Part shown: positions 57,797 to 64,000 of the stretch, one piece after another
Layout of the letters: each line of letters begins with the position of its first letter
Position numbering within the stretch: position 1 is the first letter of the stretch
Assembly: GCF_022539505.1 (NCBI RefSeq)
Contig: NC_061514.1
Span: 35,183,769 to 35,247,768 of the forward strand
Direction: 5' to 3'
DNA from: Lolium rigidum
Taxonomy: Eukaryota > Streptophyta > Magnoliopsida > Poales > Poaceae
Length of the DNA: 64,000 bases
Made by a program: the position numbers and the translations under genes
The notes under the pieces: model-generated
What the model saw: the letters and a program-made list of their open reading frames with translations, nothing else
Databases searched by the model: none
What the model was told of the DNA's origin: nothing

Positions 57797-58010
57797 AAGT
57801 TCGATTGATTTGCAACTTAGGTTAGCTAGTACACGTGCTCGCTGGATCCTATAGATTGGGGATGGATTTTGTACTGGTTGATCTCGGTGAAAAGTTCGAT
57901 TGATTTGCAACTTAGGTTAGCTAGTACACGTGCTCGCTGGATCCTATAGATTGGGGATGGATTTTGTACTGGTTGATCTCGGTGAAAAGTTCGATTGATT
58001 TGCAACTTAT
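57797..58010. repeat. Perfect 95-bp tandem duplication
   Basis: Units at 57797-57891 and 57892-57986 are identical as far as I can read, followed by a 24-base start of a third (57987 onward) that then diverges. The unit starts AAGTTCGATTGATTTGCAAC. Confidence 0.93.
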
Positions 58011-58770
58011 ATTCCTGCTTGAACTCATCCCATTTCCTGGTCTTCTTGGCTTGTATTTTCAATCTGGCTCACCTCCACCCCTACCTCCCTTGTTGCTGTC
58101 GTGTTGGTTGTACACTTGTACGTGGGTCAATGAGGAATTGAAAGAGGTGAAGATCTCCCGGAGAGATGGAGACTCGGCACTGCTGTCCGAATCAAGTTGG
58201 AAGATTGCAGTGAATGAAGGCGAAGGTTCTGTGCTTACTTTGTTAAAATTGATTGAGCTGAACTGAAAATACATGTGTATTGTACAGAATAGCTGAATGA
58301 GTGGAGTGGTATAGGCACTGAACTGAAAAGAAAGAAATGTAGGTGTGATGGCCACATGAGAAACTGAATTTTATGTGCCGGTTAGAATTGATTCTAGCAC
58401 CTATACAAATTTGTATCTTCGTAAAGAGAATTCTTGGAAAATAATGTCATCATGCTATTTGACTCATGCCGTCTTTTTTTCCCCTCTAGCACAGTAATAT
58501 AAACAAATGTTATTATTTTGTGATTTTTACGGATGGAAATTTCCATTTAGAGCTTGCACAAACCTGACAAACAAACATGCCTTATGGTTCCTGATCTCAA
58601 TCCTTGCACCAAATATATTGCAACTAAGCATAACTCTGGTCTAATTGGTCATCCTGGTCTCCTAGTTGTCCTGAACTCTGAACTGACTTCCATTAGCCCT
58701 CCCGATTAGCTTTAGGTAGGTGCTGATGCATGAGTGTTCCATGTTACCGATAGAACTTAGAACCGGTAGC
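58011..58770. other. Intergenic, nothing recognised
   Basis: One 100-codon open frame (57964-58266) overlaps the duplication and has no known domain. Nothing else supported. Confidence 0.35.
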
Positions 58771-58779
58771 CCTCCTGAT

Positions 58780-60120
58780 TAGGGTTGAAATATATTCGAG
58801 GTACCGATAGGCTTAATATGAAGGTGCGGCTAACATCGGCGTAGGTACTTGTAGAGCGACCCAAACCCCTAATTACCGAGTACCCCCTAATTAGTGAGTA
58901 CCGAATATTATATTAGTAGGGTACGACTTCCATTAGCTTTAGGTACTTTTTGTAAGGGCACTAATAGCAATGTAATAAATTAAGGTATGACTTGCCTAGA
59001 CGTAGGTGTTGGTACAATATTTATTCGAGGTACCGATAGCCTTATATCGAAGGTGCGGCTAACCTCGGCATAGGTGCTTGTAGAGCGATCCAAACTCCTA
59101 ATTACTAAGTACCTAAACATTATATTTGAGGGGTACGAATCACATTGATCTTAGTTGCTTTTCATACGGGTACTCATATTCTTGTAATAAAGGTACGACT
59201 TACATAGATGTAGGTGCGTGTACAACATTTGCAAGACTCTAAATCCTAAATACCGAATGATCTGCCGGAGCAAATCTTTTTGGAGGGTGCTTGAAAATTT
59301 AAGTTGGGGTGCCGTAATTGTTGCAAGACCTAACACTTGCGACATAGGACCATCGATTTGCAAGTTTAATTTTTTAGTCTATTTCTAGGTGCCTGAAAAA
59401 TTTAACTGGGGTGCCGAATGTATTTATAAGAGGGTGCTTGAAAAGGTATATTGTGGTGTTCGATTCATTTAGTACCGGAATTTCCTGGGTACCAATTTTA
59501 TTTATCCATGGGTATCAAATATATATTAACTGAGACACGACATAGGTACTTAACAATGTCCATCATGGTGCGGCATGTATCAATAGGAGGATGCTTAAAA
59601 ATTAAATTGTGGTACCCATTTTTTGAGATGGATTTTTAGGTACTTAGAAGTTTCAACCATGTGTTGGATGGATTTTTAGGAGGGTGCTTGAAATGTTAAG
59701 TGGTGGTGTCGAGAATTTTTTTTGGGTGCCGGATCTATTTATGCTAAATAGATAATAATAGGGGAATGTATAATTAGATTCATTTAGTACCAGAATTTCC
59801 CGGGTACCGATTTTATTTATCCATCGGTATCAACTATATATTCATCAAGACACGCCATAGGTACTTAACAATGTCCATCGTGGTGCGGCATGTATTATTA
59901 AGATGGTGCTTAAAAATTAAATTGTGGTACCGATTATTTGAGACGGATTTTAGGTACCTAGAAGTTTCAACCAGGTGCTGGATGGGTTTTTAGGAGGGTG
60001 CTTGAAATGTTAAGTGATGGTGCCGATTAATTTTTCAGATATAAATCGGGGAATGTATAATTAGATTCATTTAGTACCTGAATTTCCTGGGTACCGATTT
60101 TATTTATTCATGGGTAATTT
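58780..60120. repeat. GGTACC-rich long tandem repeats (~300 bp)
   Basis: The phrase GATTCATTTAGTACC begins units at 59462, 59777 and 60064 (spacing 315 and 287). The shared order is GGGTACCGATTTTATTTATCC, CATAGGTACTTAACAATGTC, GGTGCGGCATGTAT, GAAGTTTCAACCA and GAGGGTGCTTGAAATGTTAAG. The block to the left (58795-59260) has two further diverged units starting GAGGTACCGATAG (58799 and 59027). No coding frame or LTR was found. Confidence 0.8.
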
Positions 60121-61269
60121 ATTTCCTGTATCCTATACTGAAATATATATTTCAACTCATAAGCATATCTTGGTGCTAAAATGAACAGAAAAACCGTCAT
60201 ATCATGCAGATGCACACAGAGCAAGTTTTCCAATCGAAGGTACTGATCGATTAAAAGTGATTCTGCTCTAAACTGAACTGAATTCTACAGAGAGGGAGAG
60301 AGAGTGCGCCTGGTTCTCGTCGCGTGGGATTCCAGCTTAGGCCACGACTCTTTCCGGCGCATCGTCAGCGCCCCACCACCGTCGCGCCCCAGCCGGTACC
60401 CCTGTTGTGCTCCTACTCGCAGCTGGGGTGATGAAACAGATGGAATTGGGGAGGGACGGAGTAAGGGTTGGAGGGGGGAGTTGGGGGCGGAGGGTCAAGA
60501 GGGGGTTTTGGAGGGCCGAGGATCTAGAGGGGGAGTTGGAGGGCGGTGGCCAAGCTGCCGCCGGCGAAAGGATCCTGGCTTCACGGGGTCAGTGGCGAAG
60601 GGGGCCGGGAAGCCAACCAGCTGACTGCCTCTCTGACTCTTTTTGACCTGGGCCTCTCTGACTCTTAAGTCGCTCGACGGGGATATTAGGAAGGGACCTG
60701 GGATTCCGGCGACTGCCTACCAGTCACGGAAGACGGCGAGCCGGCGGCGACACCATTGACCTGAACTTCGTCTCCCGTGGTTACCACACCGGAGCCACCG
60801 ACCCAGAGGGAGTCAAATCCCTAGTATCGAGCGTCTAGTGGGCTTCTAGTAGTACCTTAACTGGCCAGGAAGATACGGTTCCAAGTACCGGTTCGCAAGT
60901 CCAAATAGAAACGGAGAAGGCAAAGTAGTTTGAACTCGTTTTTGCCGCAACGGGTAATCACTCGGTCTCACATGTCTGCTGGCCCAGTGTTAGGACGCTG
61001 GCCCAATGTTCTGCCATCGACTGTATAAATAGGTTGGTTTTGAATTCAAAACGAGTCTTCACACCAGGTTGACCACCAAAATAGCAACATGATTCAAAAT
61101 CTCTGCATAACTCTGATCCATGTGTCAGCCCAAGGAGAGAGAAAACCTCTTTCACTCCTTTTCTAAGAGTCACACTAAAAACTAGTAGGAGAAAAGAAGT
61201 ACCAATCTTAAAGCACATGGACGGTTATGATAGCTAGCACCCGGGTTTGGTTACGTACCAAAACCACGT

Positions 61270-61271
<2 letters not shown>
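60121..61271. other. Intergenic, nothing recognised
   Basis: A G-rich plus-strand stretch near 60400-60600 has overlapping open frames without a known domain. No transposon end identified. Confidence 0.35.

Positions 61272-61355
<84 letters not shown>
61272..61355. repeat. (TA)n microsatellite, 84 bp
   Basis: Uninterrupted TA repeat of about 42 units, directly followed by AGGGTTGCACTATTTTGCAACC. It is similar to the TA boundaries at 53327 and 56208. Confidence 0.97.
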
Positions 61356-61359
<4 letters not shown>

Positions 61360-62399
61360 TGCACTATTTTGCAACCGGTGCTCGAATATTATTCGAGCAC
61401 CAACCACCCTATAAGGGGCGCGATCTTGAAAAAAAGAAGGAACTCATCCCCACCTGGCGCACAACGCTCTCTTCTTCCCTCCCCACCCACTCATCCCCGA
61501 CCTCCTTCCACCCGATTCCCCCGCCATCCTCGATATTCTTCCGCCGCCGCGCCGTGAAGGTCCGCCGCCGCGCCGTCCGGGTCCGCCGCCGCCCGCTTCC
61601 GTGCGGGTCCGCCGCCCCGCGCCGTGCGGGTCCGCCACCACCCCCGAGCGGGTCCACCGCCCCGCGCACGGGCTCGTGCAAGTCCGCCGCCGCCACCGCC
61701 CCGCCGCGCGTGGGCGTGTGGCCGCCACCGCACGCACCGCCACCATCCTTGCCCGCGCGCGGCCGCCATTTGACCGCCCGTGGCCGACCCTGGACGCGTC
61801 GCCTCCCCTCTGCCAGCGCGCTGCCGCCGGGCCCTCGCATCTCCGGTGGTCCCACGCACCACCTCGACAGCGGCGGACGTCGCCCGCACCTCTTCGACGC
61901 CGGCGAGTGCTTCCTTCTTACACCGGCACCTCCTCGCCCCCGGCGGTCGTCCCATTTCTCCGCCCCCATTACCGGAGCTCGGGCGCCGAAATAGGGGAAA
62001 GTGCGCCGCCGTGACACACATCGGTGTCCCTGCAGCCCTGCAGCTCGGGCGCCGCCGCGGCCGATGTTCGACCGCAACCTCCGGGTGTTTCGGCGCGGCC
62101 ACGCTCTCTAATTTTGCTTGCGCGTGAGATAGCTAATGAGATTGGGCAAGACAGGTGTTTATGTCGAAGCAATACATGTTTTAATATCGGGGAAGTACTA
62201 CATTTTTTGTATGATGCTACCGCTCTCCCGTGTGGTGTTTCCCTTCGCTTGTATGATGCTACGCTCTCTCTCGGGAGGCAAATTCTTCATATTCTACAAA
62301 CACCAGCAGAACAATTATTTGGCGCCGACGGTTCTGTTTAGTTGACATGATACAATTCATGAGGAGAAAACTTCATTTTATTTCGTTGCATTTTAATTT

Positions 62400-63080
62400 T
62401 TGTATCTAGCATTTGAACAGTACAACAACTTGTATTTATGAAGTACATATTTCTACTGGTGGAGAGTACATAGAAAAAAATGCGAGAATTTCAATTGACA
62501 AATATAAGAAAGTACACACCGGTGGTTATTAGAAGTACAAGTAAAACAATCATGCAGCTCATGTCAATATTATGTGATGTATAGCTAGATTAAATTTCAA
62601 AGAAGTACATGGTGGTAAATGAACGAAATACACAAACGACAGCCCGAGAAGTACAACCACCATATAGTGTTTAAATAATATAACAACAAAGTAACTTCCG
62701 ATAAGTATATATATCAGCGATTGGAAGTTCAATACTTTTATTTTGAGAAATACAATTCAGCTCGGAAAAATACTTGAATACAAGAAGTACAACCATTCGA
62801 CATAAACGTACACGCACTTAATATAGGAAGTATAAAAACTCGGCGAAATCCAAATGTCGAAAAAACAAAATGATTACATCATTCGCGAGGAAGTACAAGC
62901 AAAGTGATTTCGAGAAGTACAAGCATAGACTACATGAAGTACAAGCGGTAATTACAGGAACTACAAAAGTGTCCAAAGAAAATACAGGAATTGTAGCTAT
63001 TTTACTGAACACTATCATGAAACCGCACCGATAAGTACAACCGCATTTCCCGATAAGTACAAGTTCATGTCGAGGGAAGT
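62400..63080. repeat. Dispersed GAAGTACAA short motifs
   Basis: About fifteen copies of (G/A)AAGTACA(A/T)(C/G) on the plus strand, spaced irregularly, often preceded by GA, CGA or AGA (for example near 62439, 62530, 62605, 62650, 62788, 62890, 62914, 62935, 63033 and 63053). Too regular for chance in an AT-rich stretch. Possibly protein-binding sites. Confidence 0.65.
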
Positions 63081-63324
63081 TCAATGCTCTGTTTTTACGG
63101 GGCGGAAATCTATTGTCCAAATCTCATCGATTTGATCACCAACCACTTCAATAATTGTCACCAAAAACTTCATATGGTAGAGTATATGTCTAATTTCATT
63201 ACCTAGAACATTTTCCAACAAATAACTGGATCTAATCCATCAAATTCAAATCGTTATCCCACAAAATATACCGGAAACATGATTTCAAAACTTCTAAAAT
63301 TAGTTTTAAACCGTTCGGATTTGG

Positions 63325-63930
63325 CAAAAATGGTAGATACGAAAAAGATGCGCCATTTTGACACCTTTCCAACCGTATATCATTACCATTGTTTAAATAT
63401 ACTGCATGGAAATCGCGGAGAAATCATTCGGTGCCCGTCACATAAAACGGGCGGACAGTAATTCTTGATTTTCTCCTAAACTGTAAGGAAATAGAGAAAA
63501 CAATTGGAATAAGAAAGTTGCGCCTAGTCCATAGCTTTCCAACGCCATATCATTTGCATCATTCCGACAAACGGTTGAAAAAATTCATCCAAATTACTGT
63601 CCGCTCGGTTTTGAGTACGTCCGAATTTCGGTATTTTCAAAATTGTTCAAAAACTGTGAGGATTTTGAAAAAACTTAAAACATGAAAAAGTTGCGCAATT
63701 TCATTAACTTTCCAACGGTATATCATTTGCACAGTTTCGATAAGAGATTCGAAAATCGAACTAAAAGTTCGTTTTCTGGCCATATCGAAGTGTTTTCGTA
63801 TTTTCAAAATTTAATTTAAACCGTGCAAAATCTGTTAAAAGTGTGAACATGAAAAAGTTGCGGTTTTTCATTATCTATCCAATGGTATATCATTTGCATA
63901 GTTCCGACAAATGGTTGAGAAACTCGAGGT
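63325..63930. repeat. Degenerate ~170-bp tandem repeats
   Basis: The core AAAAAGTTGCGC, then CTTTCCAACGGTATATCATT and TGCATAGTTCCGACAAACGG, recurs at about 63341, 63513, 63687 and 63849 with spacing of about 172, 174 and 162 bp. Copies differ by about a quarter to a third of positions. Confidence 0.8.
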
Positions 63931-64000
63931 ATAATCAATACATCCGAAGAAAACGGGAAGTTCGGGTAAGTTCGACGGAAAGTTGAACCTCGTTATCCGG

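Larger units (their letters stand above)
61356..64000. mobile_element. Large repeat-rich element, right end outside the window
   Basis: Begins with two hairpins next to the TA tract (GGTTGCA/TGCAACC at 61357-61376 and GGTGCTCGAATATTATTCGA with its arm at 61377-61401). Then follow a Pro/Arg-coding GC block of repeated GGGTCCGCCGCC (61545-61700), short GAAGTACAA repeats (62400-63080) and repeats of about 170 bp (63325-63930). This plan is common in Mutator-like elements of Triticeae. The assignment is tentative, and no transposase was seen. Confidence 0.5.

Noticed and set aside
61227..61994. A 255-aa protein
   Set aside because: Its N-terminal part is translation of the TA microsatellite and the remainder is Pro/Arg low complexity. 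No domain.
1..64000. CRISPR arrays, bacterial operons, organellar insertions or tRNA genes
   Set aside because: None of the required repeat-spacer structure, operon spacing, organellar genes or cloverleaf sequences was found. The only tRNA-like signal is the SINE head.

Overview
This is nuclear DNA from a grass, most likely a Pooideae or Triticeae species (wheat, barley, Aegilops or close kin). The evidence is split-intron plant genes, very GC-rich gene starts, nested LTR retrotransposons, PIF/Harbinger, hAT, Stowaway and CACTA elements, a tRNA-like SINE, and a 100-base N assembly gap at 34639-34738. The species call is an inference. No prokaryotic, organellar or viral operon structure was seen.

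Genes that look real: a five-exon tafazzin-type acyltransferase on the minus strand (12449 to 9038, 292 aa), a three-exon 2-oxoglutarate/Fe(II) dioxygenase on the plus strand (14992-17222, 310 aa, with a suspicious out-of-frame upstream start), and a three-exon heavy-metal-associated isoprenylated protein (49376-49970, 119 aa, CaaX end). Broken or doubtful host genes: an F-box/DUF295-like gene cut by a hAT MITE (6174-6797), a tandem partial copy of the tafazzin 3' half (7683-8520), a single-B3-domain gene with clashing frames (54183-54660) and an LRR receptor-kinase pseudogene (about 54885-55850). The last two sit inside one element bounded by TA microsatellites.

The centre (18869-39558) is a nest. 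The outer antisense LTR retrotransposon A has LTRs at 18869-20030 and 38406-39558. Its gag start is at the right and an antisense acidic ORF lies near its 3' LTR. Inside it are a LARD-like non-coding element with a 5.6-kb LTR (21413-31480), a CACTA element with a 106-bp GGCCGGCCC tandem array (31481 into the gap), and the 3' end of retrotransposon B with its LTR (36460-38053), which lands in the gag of A. Right of the nest lie a 5S-rRNA-derived fragment and a degraded LINE (40610-42570).

From 42849 to 52847, and also at 4345-6054, are four Harbinger-like non-autonomous elements that each carry one small charged ORF. A dead Harbinger transposase (45955-46960) adjoins one of them. The most novel idea here is that some of these ORFs encode candidate ubiquitin- and SUMO-interacting motifs. 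The right end (56230-64000) holds unclassified repeats: a perfect 95-bp tandem duplication, a GGTACC-rich array of about 300-bp units, an 84-bp TA tract, and a large element with GAAGTACAA motifs and units of about 170 bp.
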